Source of the DNA: an uncultured Bacteroidales bacterium
GTDB taxonomy: Bacteria > Bacteroidota > Bacteroidia > Bacteroidales > UBA932
Direction of reading: 5' to 3'
Assembly (NCBI GenBank): GCA_946405645.1
Contig: CAMJHW010000022.1
Location: forward strand, 1-14,475
Length of the DNA: 14,475 nucleotides
Below the pieces are notes generated by a model. It saw nothing but the letters and a program-made list of their open reading frames with translations. It searched no databases and had not been told where the DNA came from. Shown here one piece after another: positions 6,055 through 14,240 of this stretch. The number at the start of each line of letters is the position of its first letter. Position 1 is the first letter of the stretch. The translations under genes were made by a program, and so were the position numbers.

Positions 6055-7512
6055 ATGGCACTGAAGCAAATTTCATTGATACTCGGTACAGCACTGCTCC
6101 TTACCGCTTGCTGCGGCAGGGGACTTCATGGCCGGTCCGAGTGCCCCGGCGCGCTGAAGACATCCGCCGCCGCATCTACCGTCCAGACCAAGTCCGGCCC
6201 CGTGGCCGGATATGTCGACGACGGCGTTTTCATCTACAAGGGCATTCCTTATGCAAAAGCCGGGCGCTTCATGCCGGCTGAGGATCCTGATCCCTGGACG
6301 GAAGTCCGTGCAAGCCGGGCTTACGGCCCGACCTGTCCTCAGAGGGCACGTGCCGGCTGGTATGACGACAACCAAGCCTTTGCGATGCATTGGGACGACG
6401 GGTTCCCGGATGAGGATTGCCTGCGCGTCAATGTATGGACTGCCGGCATCAAGGACGGTGCGAAGCGTCCCGTGATGGTCTGGCTTCACGGCGGCGGTTT
6501 TTCCGCCGGTTCCGGCCAGGAACTCATCTCCTATGACGGGACCAACCTTGCCCGTGACCACGGTGTCGTCGTCGTATCCCTCAACCATCGTCTCAACACG
6601 CTCGGTTTCCTCGATCTTTCCGCTTTTGGAGGGAAATATGGACATACCGGCAACCTTGGAATGCTGGACATCGTCAAGGCTCTCGAATGGGTTCGCGACA
6701 ATATATCCGGGTTCGGAGGTGACCCTTCCAATGTCACTATCTTCGGACAGAGCGGAGGAGGCGGGAAGGTTTCTACGCTTATGGCCATGCCTTCCGCAAA
6801 GGGGTTGTTTCACAAGGCAATAGTCCAGAGCGGATCCATCACCAACTTGATGGATCCCAAGTACTCGCGCCGTATCGGCGCCGCCACGGTCGATGCTTTG
6901 GGTATCAATCCTTCACGCATCGACGATATCACTTCCGTGCCTTACTCCGACCTGCTCGATGCTTATCAGAGAGCTGTGGAAAAGGTTCGCGACGAAGCGA
7001 CCGCGGACGGCGCTATGTCGGAGAACATCCTCGACATGCTCGTGTTCGGTGCCCTCCCCGTCGTGGACGGTGAGGTGATTCCTGCGGCTCCCTCCAGCCA
7101 GGAGACCCTTGCTCTCTCCAAGGATATTCCGGTCATCATCGGTACGGTATATAACGAGTTCACTCCCGACCAGGAGGATACTATCTTCCGTCCACTCGCA
7201 GTGAAACAGGCTGCAGACCGTTTCGCTGCCGGCTGCGCGCCCGTTTATATGTACCTTTTTAAATGGTCTTCTCCCGTTCTGGACGGTGTGTTCGGAAGCA
7301 CGCATTGCCTTGAGATTCCTTTTGTCTTCGACAATGTCGTACTGCACAGGACATTTACCGGCGGGGGAGAGGATGCCGTCGGACTCGGCCACCGCATGAG
7401 CCGCGTCTGGACCAATTTCGCCAAGACCGGTGTTCCTTCCGCTGACGGCATCCCCGAGTGGGAGCCCTATCCCAGCAACATGGTTTTCGATATACAATCC
7501 GAATTACAATAA
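6055..7512 (+). CDS. Type-B carboxylesterase lipoprotein (PF00135)
   Basis: The protein has 485 residues. A lipoprotein signal ends in LTAC with Cys19, so the enzyme is probably on the cell surface or facing the periplasm. The alpha/beta-hydrolase fold of the carboxylesterase type-B family is clear. The oxyanion-hole loop is HGGGFSAGS (145-153). The nucleophile is Ser233 in GQSGGG, the acid is probably Glu368 in GTVYNEFT, and the base is His417 in HCLEIPFVF. The family end motif VWTNFAKTGVPS (451-462) is also present. Such enzymes hydrolyse acyl esters, and in a PUL they probably remove acetyl or aromatic acyl groups from the glycan. Only 49 residues separate Glu368 from His417, well below the usual distance, so a segment near the active-site rim appears to be missing. 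It is the first gene of the operon, divergent from the HTCS and 26 bp before susC. The true ester substrate cannot be read from the sequence. Confidence 0.9.
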   Translation: MALKQISLILGTALLLTACCGRGLHGRSECPGALKTSAAASTVQTKSGPVAGYVDDGVFIYKGIPYAKAGRFMPAEDPDPWTEVRASRAYGPTCPQRARAGWYDDNQAFAMHWDDGFPDEDCLRVNVWTAGIKDGAKRPVMVWLHGGGFSAGSGQELISYDGTNLARDHGVVVVSLNHRLNTLGFLDLSAFGGKYGHTGNLGMLDIVKALEWVRDNISGFGGDPSNVTIFGQSGGGGKVSTLMAMPSAKGLFHKAIVQSGSITNLMDPKYSRRIGAATVDALGINPSRIDDITSVPYSDLLDAYQRAVEKVRDEATADGAMSENILDMLVFGALPVVDGEVIPAAPSSQETLALSKDIPVIIGTVYNEFTPDQEDTIFRPLAVKQAADRFAAGCAPVYMYLFKWSSPVLDGVFGSTHCLEIPFVFDNVVLHRTFTGGGEDAVGLGHRMSRVWTNFAKTGVPSADGIPEWEPYPSNMVFDIQSELQ

Positions 7513-7538
7513 ACAATTAACCAATCATTTTCGATCTC

Positions 7539-10500
7539 ATGAGAAAATCTGTACTCAGGACGCTGGCAGCCGCCGCGCTGTCCATCCTCATCGGACTGCC
7601 CCTCTCCGCGCAGGAGAGAGTGACGATCTCAGGTCAAGTCGTGGACGATCAGAATGAACCGTTGATCGCTGTGGGAGTAGTCCAGCAGGGAACGACCAAC
7701 GGCGTCATCACCGATCTTGACGGCAAATATTCCATCACTGTTCCGGCCGGTGCGACCATCGTGTTCTCCTCCGTCGGTTATGTCACGCAGGAGATTGTGG
7801 CCAACACCACCTCCACGGTCAACATCACCCTCGCCACCGACAACCTCATGATTGAGGAAACCGTCGTGGTGGGTTACGGCGTACAGAAGAAATCGGATGT
7901 CACAGGATCCATCTCCCAGGTGAAGTCCGAGGATATCGCCAACCGTACCATCACCACCGCCGAGTCCGCCCTCCAGGGCAAGACCGCTGGCGTCCAGGTG
8001 GTGACTTCTTCCGCCCGTCCGGGAGCCGCTCCCAGCATCCAGGTCCGTGGAGTCTCCTCCAACGGCTCATCCTACCCGCTCTATGTCGTGGACGGCCGCC
8101 GTACCAACTCCATCGCCGGCATCGACCCCAACGACATCGAGTCCATGGAGGTCCTCAAGGACGGTGCTTCCGCCGCCATCTACGGCGCAGAGGCCGGTAA
8201 CGGCGTCATCATGATCACCACCCGCAGGGGCCAGGGCGACGGCAAGATCTCCTACAGCTACCAGCTGACCTCCCAGAGCCTCAACCACGTGCCCAAGGTC
8301 ATGAACTCCGAGCAGTACATGCAGTACTTCATCGAGAATGGCCGTTACAGCATCCAGGATTTCTACGGAAACTGGGATTTCAAGACCAATACCGACTGGC
8401 TTGGCTACTCCTACGAGAATTCCATGATGCAGCATCATAACCTCTCGTTCTCCGCCGGTACCGACCGCGGCAACCTCTACCTGTCCGGTTCCTTCCTTGA
8501 CAACAACGGTATGTTCGTGGGCGACGCCGACGTGTACAAGCGTATCACCTTCATGGCCAACGCCAGCTGGAAGTTCAAGCCCTGGCTCGAGGTCCAGACC
8601 AACAACCAGGTCGAGTACTATACCGCCCGCAGCGTCTCGGAAGGCAGCGACTACGGCTCTGCCGTCCTTTCCGCCCTTCAGTTGGATCCGCTGACCCCGC
8701 CCACCTATACGGAGGCCGAACTCCCGGATTTCATGCTCGGCTATCTCGCAGCGGGACGCAACCTCCTTCAGGACGAGAACGGCGACTACTATGCCGCTTC
8801 CTACTTCAACCCTTCGGAGAATGTCAATCCGCGCATCATGCGCGACCGCAGCTATTCCGTCTCCAACGGCTTCAACATCAACGGTTCCACCGCCCTTAAC
8901 CTGATGCCGTTCAAGGGTCTCACCATCACTTCACGACTCGGTTACAGGCTCTCCGCCGGCGACAGCTACGGCTATTCGCTCAACTACTACATCAACCAGA
9001 ACGCCTACCAGAACTACATCGGCCTCAGCGGTTCCGACAATAACTCCATGTACTACCAGTGGGAGAATTTCGCCAACTGGAACAGGCAGTTCGGCGCCCA
9101 CAATGTCAGCCTCATGGCTGGTACCTCGTACTCCAACAACCGCAGTTTCTCCCTTAGCGGAAGCTACCGCGGCAGCGATGACGACCTCGGCGTGACCCAG
9201 AACAACCCCTTGTTCTACTATTTTGCCTACCATTCCTCCAATGCCGTTCCTTCCGTTTCAGGAGCCGAGCCCAGCTATTCCCGCAAGCTCTCCTACTTCG
9301 GCCGCGCCGGCTGGAGCTACATGGGCAAGTATAATCTCCAGGTGTCGTTCCGTGCCGATGCCGCCGACCTTTCCATCCTTCCCAAGCCCATGCGTTGGGG
9401 TTATTTCCCTTCCGTTTCCGCAGGATGGACCCTCTCCGAGGAGTCTTTCTTCGCTCCGCTCAAGAGCGTGGTCAACTTCGCCAAATTCCGCGCCAGCTGG
9501 GGCCAGAACGGCTCGCTCGCAGGCCTCTATGGCTATCGCTACGCCAATGTCATCGCCTCTACCGGAAACTATCCGACCGGCAATGGTCTTGAGTATCTCC
9601 AGGGCTACGCTCCTTCTTCCTCCGGAAACGAGGAGCTCAAGTGGGAGACCTCCGAGCAGCTCAACTTCGGTCTCGACCTCAGGTTCCTGCGCGACCGCCT
9701 GACCTTCAGCGCCGACTGGTTCAACAAGCAGACCAAGGACCTCATCGTCACCGGTATAACCCCTTCTACCGTGGTAGGTGTCTCCGCATCGCCGGTCAAT
9801 GCCGGTAATGTCACCAACACCGGCCTTGAGTTCGAGCTCAAGTGGCGTGACCGCATCGGCGACTTTGACTACAGCATCAGCGGCAACCTTTCCACCCTGA
9901 AGAACCAGGTCACCTATATCCATGAGACACTGTCTGATGGTATCGACGGTGTTGGCGTGCGCAACTACGGCACCATCACCCGTTTCGAGAAAGGCTATCC
10001 CGCATGGCACTTCTACGGCTACAAGTTCACGGGCATCGACCCCGCCACAGGTGACGCCATGTTCGAGGACCTCGACGGCAGCGGCACCGTGACCCAGGCT
10101 GACAAGATGGATCTGGGCAGCGGTATCCCCAAGATGAACTATGGTCTCACCTTCACCGCAGGCTGGAAGGGCTTCGATGCGGTCGTCTTCATGACCGGTG
10201 CCTACGGCAGCAAGATATTCAACTGCCTCACCGTGGTTGACTATCCTTCCAACCGCCTGTCCTTCCTTACCGAGGACCGCTGGACTCCGACCCATACCAA
10301 CGGCACCATGCCTGCGGCAAATGCCTCCAACTGGCAGCAGTTCCTCACTTCCAGCGGCGTTGTCTTTGACGGCAGCTACCTGAAGATCAAGCAGATGCAG
10401 CTCGGCTACACCTTGCCTGCCAACTTCACCCGAAAGTTCATGGTCGACAACCTCCGCATCTACGGTTCGCTCGACGACTGGTTCACCTTCTCCGACTATC

Positions 10501-10607
10501 CCGGGTTCGATCCCGAGGTCACCGGCTCCGGCAGCGGACTAGGCGTGGACAAGGGCAGTTATCCCACTGCCAAGAAGGTCGTCTTCGGTGTCAATGTAAC
10601 CTTCTAA
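7539..10607 (+). CDS. SusC/RagA-family TonB-dependent outer-membrane transporter
   Basis: The protein has 1022 residues, normal for the family. A Sec signal peptide occupies residues 1-24 (PLSA|QE). A CarboxypepD_reg-like Ig domain follows at about 28-105 (TISGQVVDDQNEPLIAVGV, DLDGKYSITVP), then a TonB box, EETVVVGYG (106-114). The plug domain (about 115-230) includes LQGKTAGVQV, LYVVDG (181-186) and IYGAEAGNGVIMITT. The rest is a 22-stranded barrel ending in VNVTF. The protein imports oligosaccharides across the outer membrane, driven by TonB-ExbBD, with the SusD lipoprotein as its lid. The susD start lies 12 bp after the stop. Codon use is strongly biased to C-ending codons, which suggests high expression when induced. 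The sequence does not reveal which glycan is carried. Confidence 0.97.
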   Translation: MRKSVLRTLAAAALSILIGLPLSAQERVTISGQVVDDQNEPLIAVGVVQQGTTNGVITDLDGKYSITVPAGATIVFSSVGYVTQEIVANTTSTVNITLATDNLMIEETVVVGYGVQKKSDVTGSISQVKSEDIANRTITTAESALQGKTAGVQVVTSSARPGAAPSIQVRGVSSNGSSYPLYVVDGRRTNSIAGIDPNDIESMEVLKDGASAAIYGAEAGNGVIMITTRRGQGDGKISYSYQLTSQSLNHVPKVMNSEQYMQYFIENGRYSIQDFYGNWDFKTNTDWLGYSYENSMMQHHNLSFSAGTDRGNLYLSGSFLDNNGMFVGDADVYKRITFMANASWKFKPWLEVQTNNQVEYYTARSVSEGSDYGSAVLSALQLDPLTPPTYTEAELPDFMLGYLAAGRNLLQDENGDYYAASYFNPSENVNPRIMRDRSYSVSNGFNINGSTALNLMPFKGLTITSRLGYRLSAGDSYGYSLNYYINQNAYQNYIGLSGSDNNSMYYQWENFANWNRQFGAHNVSLMAGTSYSNNRSFSLSGSYRGSDDDLGVTQNNPLFYYFAYHSSNAVPSVSGAEPSYSRKLSYFGRAGWSYMGKYNLQVSFRADAADLSILPKPMRWGYFPSVSAGWTLSEESFFAPLKSVVNFAKFRASWGQNGSLAGLYGYRYANVIASTGNYPTGNGLEYLQGYAPSSSGNEELKWETSEQLNFGLDLRFLRDRLTFSADWFNKQTKDLIVTGITPSTVVGVSASPVNAGNVTNTGLEFELKWRDRIGDFDYSISGNLSTLKNQVTYIHETLSDGIDGVGVRNYGTITRFEKGYPAWHFYGYKFTGIDPATGDAMFEDLDGSGTVTQADKMDLGSGIPKMNYGLTFTAGWKGFDAVVFMTGAYGSKIFNCLTVVDYPSNRLSFLTEDRWTPTHTNGTMPAANASNWQQFLTSSGVVFDGSYLKIKQMQLGYTLPANFTRKFMVDNLRIYGSLDDWFTFSDYPGFDPEVTGSGSGLGVDKGSYPTAKKVVFGVNVTF

Positions 10608-10619
10608 TCCGACAGCCTT

Positions 10620-12164
10620 ATGAAAACAAGAAATATCCTTTTGAGCGCCGCTGCAGGCATCCTCGCACTTACCGCAGTTTCCTGTTCCGACAAGCTGGAC
10701 ATCCCCCAGCACGGCGTCCTGGACTACAATACCTACTACAAGACCGACGACCAGATACTTTCGGCCAATATAGCCATGTATCTGGAGGTTCGCGGCTGGG
10801 AGTACAACGTCAAGCTCTGCAAGGCCATGTTCACCGACGACTTCTGGGCCGGCGGTTCCATGCGCGGTGACAACACCGACCTCGAGCACCTGAACGAATT
10901 TACCTTCGACGCCGAGCAGGACTATATCCAGAACATGTTCACCACCTATTACACCTTGATCTACAAGGCCAACGTCATCCTCGGCCATGTAGAGGAGGAC
11001 GGCAGCGACATGGCTAAACTCGCCAGGGCCGAAGCCAAGGTGTTCCGTGCATTCGCATATTTCGATCTCAAGACCATGTGGGGCAACCCTCCGCTTGTGG
11101 ACCACGAGCTCTCTCCCTCCGAGTACAACGTCCCCAACGCTACTGACGAAGAACTCTGGGGCCTGATGGAGCGGGACCTCACCGAGGCCATCGCTTCCGG
11201 TGCCCTTATAGAGAAAACAAGTGCCGACGACAACACCACCTGGCGCGTGACCAAGCAGTTCGCCCAGGCCCTGCTTGGCAAGGTCTATCTCTGGCAGAAG
11301 AAGTACTCCGAGGCCGCCGCCCAGTTCGACGCTGTGGTGAGCTCCGGCAAGTACCGCCTCTTCGAGGACTACGGAGGACTCTTCCGCTCCGCCAACAAGC
11401 ACAACTGCGAGAGCATCTTCGAGAGCAACCGCGTGCACGACGACAACAACTCCTTCCAGAACTTCAGCATGTATGCGCTGATGACCAACTGGCGCATGGA
11501 CAAGATCAACTGGCCTGCCGACACTCCCATCATGAATACCGGCTGGGGCTTCCGCGTCCCTACCAAGAGCCTGTACGACGATTTCGTCAAGGACGAAGGA
11601 GTGAACGGCTACCGCCTGAACAATTCCCTGAAGACCCTCGAACAGCTCCAGAGCGAGCTTGGGATGACTCTCAAGAGCCCTATCATCAGCGAAGGTTATT
11701 TCATGTGGAAACTACGTATCCTGGCCGAAGAACGCGGTATGGGCAATGATTTCGTGTATGCGGCCAACACTCTCTGGATGCGTTACGCCGAGGTACTGCT
11801 CTGCGGCGCCGAGGCCCATCTGGGCGCAGGCAATTCCGCCAAGGCTACCGAGTACACCAACATGATCCGCACCCGTGCGCAGCTTCCCGCCAAGTCGTCC
11901 GTCACCATCGACGATATCAAGCTTGAGAAGAGGCTCGAGCTCTTCGGTGAAGGCGTCCGTTTCCAGGACCTCCTCCGTTGGGGCGAAGGCTCCAAGATGG
12001 CCCAGAACGGAAATACCTACCCTCAGCTCCAGGTCAACGGCCAGGTAAGCTATGTCACTTGCGGCAATCCTTCCTACGGCTTCCAGGACAGGCACAAGAT
12101 GCTGCCTTATCCCGCCACCGAGATCCGCCTCAACAGCGAGATCCAGCAGAATCCGGGTTATTAA
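10620..12164 (+). CDS. SusD/RagB-family glycan-binding outer-membrane lipoprotein
   Basis: The protein has 514 residues. A lipoprotein signal ends in AVSC with Cys22, followed by SDKLD, a common start of mature SusD proteins. The N-terminal SusD-like region (about 23-220) contains the TPR-type helices ARAEAKVFRAFAYFDLKTMWG and KQFAQALLGKVYLWQKKYSEAAAQF. The C-terminal RagB/SusD region (about 280-514) contains LWMRYAEVLLCGAEAHLG, a helix with KLEKRLELFGEGVRFQDLLRWG, and the standard ending IQQNPGY. It forms the hinged lid of the SusC barrel on the cell surface and captures the oligosaccharide. The tight 12-bp spacing to susC supports co-translation at the right ratio. The binding-site aromatic residues cannot be assigned with confidence from sequence alone. 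Confidence 0.97.
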   Translation: MKTRNILLSAAAGILALTAVSCSDKLDIPQHGVLDYNTYYKTDDQILSANIAMYLEVRGWEYNVKLCKAMFTDDFWAGGSMRGDNTDLEHLNEFTFDAEQDYIQNMFTTYYTLIYKANVILGHVEEDGSDMAKLARAEAKVFRAFAYFDLKTMWGNPPLVDHELSPSEYNVPNATDEELWGLMERDLTEAIASGALIEKTSADDNTTWRVTKQFAQALLGKVYLWQKKYSEAAAQFDAVVSSGKYRLFEDYGGLFRSANKHNCESIFESNRVHDDNNSFQNFSMYALMTNWRMDKINWPADTPIMNTGWGFRVPTKSLYDDFVKDEGVNGYRLNNSLKTLEQLQSELGMTLKSPIISEGYFMWKLRILAEERGMGNDFVYAANTLWMRYAEVLLCGAEAHLGAGNSAKATEYTNMIRTRAQLPAKSSVTIDDIKLEKRLELFGEGVRFQDLLRWGEGSKMAQNGNTYPQLQVNGQVSYVTCGNPSYGFQDRHKMLPYPATEIRLNSEIQQNPGY

Positions 12165-12185
12165 TCATCCAATCCTTTGACTATC

Positions 12186-13427
12186 ATGAAAAAGAATATA
12201 ATCCTCATCGCATGTGCGGCCCTGGCTCTGGTTTCCTGCCAGCAGAAGTCCGTACTGGATCCGCTCGAAGGCATCTTCACGCCTCCGACCGTAGTGGAGA
12301 GTTTCTCTTCAGCCAGCTGCGAATACGAGAAGGTGGACGGCAAGCGCCTGTTCACGCTCGACCTCAAGGATGGCTCCACCTCCTTCCATGCCACCCTCGT
12401 GGGTGACAGCTACTGCCTGACTTCCAACGCCTATACCGAGGCGCAGGAGTCTGCCGCCAAGAAGGGCAACTACATCCTCGGCAAGACCTCCGTCAACGGC
12501 GTGCAGGTCGAAAGCGGCACCATCACCATTACCCAGACCCCTATTGACGAGGTGAATAACAGCTATACGCTCAAGGCCGTGCTGTTCCTTACCGACGGCA
12601 CTCCGTACAAGCTCAGCTGGGCCGGCCACCTTTCCTTCGAGCCCGAAGCTGCCGGTATCACCGCCTACTTCGAGGATGTCGTCACTCCGATGGACGATCC
12701 TACAGTCAGCAAGCATACTTTGACCTTCCACGACGCTTCCTCCAATGATGTTACTGCCGTGTTCGAGCTTCTGCTCGTCACAGGCAACAACGAGATAGCC
12801 GGTACTTATACCTGCGCCGAATATGCTTCTGCCGCAGGCCTGATGTGCAACGGCTACAATTTCCCCGACTGGGGCATTTCCGGAGGTTCGTACATCATGA
12901 AGGATGGCGTACGCGTGGACATCAATGCCGGAGAAACGCTGACCGTCACAAAGTCAGATGGCTCCTATGTATTCAAGGGGTCGAGCGGCTATGAATTCCA
13001 GGCGGGCGTCCAACTCTCGAAGTTCGGTTCGCTTACCGATTACAGCGGCTGGGGCATGCAGATGGTGGGCATTGAACTTGCCTCCGCAGGACTTGAGATA
13101 GCCGCCGGCGGCTTCGGCAACTCGTATTCCGGCAACGGAAACTATCTGAAACTTGAGCTTTACTCTGCCGACGGGACCGTCGCGCCCGGCACATACAAAG
13201 CGTGTGCTACTGGAGGTTCCATCGGAGCAGGAGAGTTTGGCATAGGATATGATGGCATGTTCGGTGCGTCCGGTACCACCTGGTACACTGTCACCGAAAG
13301 TGTTCCTTCCTATACCTATATCACTGACGGTGAGTTGACCGTGGCCGTGAGCGGGGGAGTGTACACAATTACCCTCGACTCTTCCGTGGCATCGGCGCGT
13401 TATGTCGGTAAACTGTCTGCAGAATAA
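12186..13427 (+). CDS. Probable surface glycan-binding lipoprotein in the SusE/F position
   Basis: The protein has 413 residues from the ATG at 12186; a TTG nine bases upstream is less likely. A lipoprotein signal ends in LVSC with Cys18 (MKKNIILIA...). No enzymatic motif is visible. The mature part is almost all beta and appears to hold three related modules at about 53-150, 176-275 and 300-410. Each has a GxY strand (GNYIL 94, GTYTC 206, GTYKA 335), then a G-x-[IL]-[TD]-[IV] strand (GTITITQ 111, GETLTVT 249, GELTVAV 382), then a closing GxYxxxL-type strand (YTLKAVL, GSYVFKG, GVYTITL). Position right after SusD and the lipoprotein signal suggest a surface glycan-binding protein. Candidate binding aromatics include Trp145, Trp229, Trp289 and Trp366. 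I do not recognise a named family. The stop overlaps the next start (TAATG). Confidence 0.7.
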   Translation: MKKNIILIACAALALVSCQQKSVLDPLEGIFTPPTVVESFSSASCEYEKVDGKRLFTLDLKDGSTSFHATLVGDSYCLTSNAYTEAQESAAKKGNYILGKTSVNGVQVESGTITITQTPIDEVNNSYTLKAVLFLTDGTPYKLSWAGHLSFEPEAAGITAYFEDVVTPMDDPTVSKHTLTFHDASSNDVTAVFELLLVTGNNEIAGTYTCAEYASAAGLMCNGYNFPDWGISGGSYIMKDGVRVDINAGETLTVTKSDGSYVFKGSSGYEFQAGVQLSKFGSLTDYSGWGMQMVGIELASAGLEIAAGGFGNSYSGNGNYLKLELYSADGTVAPGTYKACATGGSIGAGEFGIGYDGMFGASGTTWYTVTESVPSYTYITDGELTVAVSGGVYTITLDSSVASARYVGKLSAE

Positions 13428-14224
13428 TGCTTAATAGAACACTGAAACTGTTTTTCGCTGCGGCGCTGGGGGTTATCGCCCTCAGCGCCTGCGGCGAACA
13501 TGAACCCGAAACGCCTCAGGGCGAGCCGGTCGAGCTCCTGCTCAAGGACCAGACGCTCAAGAGCGTGCACATGAACATGACCATGAAGTATTCGGTATGG
13601 CTGCCGGAGGGGCTGAATCCCACCAGGGAATTCCCCGTCCTGTACCTGCTGCACGGACTTGGCGACGACAACAATTCCTGGCTGGACAAGGGCGGGGCCG
13701 TCGCGATCATCCGCAAGTACATCGAGTCCGGGGGCGAGCCCATGGTGGTGGTCATGCCCAACGCTTTCGCGACCTTCTATACCGACGGCCTGATGGGCGA
13801 CTTCGAGTCTTATTTCCACAAGGAACTTATCCCGTATGTGGAGAAGACCTATAAGTGCAATGGCAAAAGTGCCGTGGCTGGCCTGTCGATGGGTGGATAC
13901 GGCACCCTGTACAATGTGCTGAACCATCCCGACAAGTTCACATACGGCTACGCAATGAGCCCCGCCACGTCCGTTCCCGGTTTCGAGGACTTGTATGCCC
14001 TGGCTTCCGGCATAAAGAAACCTTCCTCCTTACCCCCGCTGACGCTTGAGTCCGGTTCGGGCGACTATGTCGTCATGTTCACCAGCGTGCAGGCTTTTTC
14101 CGAGCATTTGACGAAATGCGGCATCGCCAATGAACTTATCGAGCGTCCCGGCGGGCATGACTGGGCATTCTGGCCCGTCTGCCTCGAAAAGGCGCTCGTC
14201 AAAATAGGTGATTCGTTCAAATAA
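13427..14224 (+). CDS. CE1-type esterase lipoprotein (esterase D / feruloyl-acetyl esterase-like, PF00756)
   Basis: The protein has 265 residues. A lipoprotein signal ends in LSAC with Cys22 (MLNRTLKLFF...). The alpha/beta-hydrolase fold is that of the putative esterase family that includes CE1 feruloyl and acetylxylan esterases. It has YSVWLPEGL, the oxyanion-region strand VLYLLHGLGDDNNSW, nucleophile Ser154 in GLSMGGYG, acid Asp213 in GSGDYVVMF, and His244 in PGGHDWAFW. The full catalytic triad is therefore present. In CE1 enzymes this fold removes feruloyl, p-coumaroyl or acetyl groups from arabinoxylan or related glycans; S-formylglutathione hydrolase is a sister family but is cytoplasmic and has no signal peptide. 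The ATG overlaps the stop of the previous gene by one base, indicating translational coupling. A second CE1-like gene follows after 16 bp. Exact ester specificity is not readable. Confidence 0.88.
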   Translation: MLNRTLKLFFAAALGVIALSACGEHEPETPQGEPVELLLKDQTLKSVHMNMTMKYSVWLPEGLNPTREFPVLYLLHGLGDDNNSWLDKGGAVAIIRKYIESGGEPMVVVMPNAFATFYTDGLMGDFESYFHKELIPYVEKTYKCNGKSAVAGLSMGGYGTLYNVLNHPDKFTYGYAMSPATSVPGFEDLYALASGIKKPSSLPPLTLESGSGDYVVMFTSVQAFSEHLTKCGIANELIERPGGHDWAFWPVCLEKALVKIGDSFK

Positions 14225-14240
14225 TTTTTACTTTGCAAGA

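Noticed and set aside
9258..10295. Long minus-strand open frame (345 codons) antisense to susC
   Set aside because: It lies wholly inside a clear susC gene. The C-ending codon bias of susC removes stops on the opposite strand. The translated sequence has low complexity (Val, Glu, Gly and Ala rich) and no recognisable domain.
10539..11438. Minus-strand open frame (299 codons) antisense to susD and the susC 3' end
   Set aside because: Same cause as in susC: a shadow of a strongly codon-biased gene, with no signal peptide or motif.
14228..14235. TTACTTTG just before the second CE1 gene as a -7 promoter element
   Set aside because: It differs from TAnnTTTG at the second base and ends only 5 bp before the ATG, which would leave almost no leader. 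Operon read-through is simpler.
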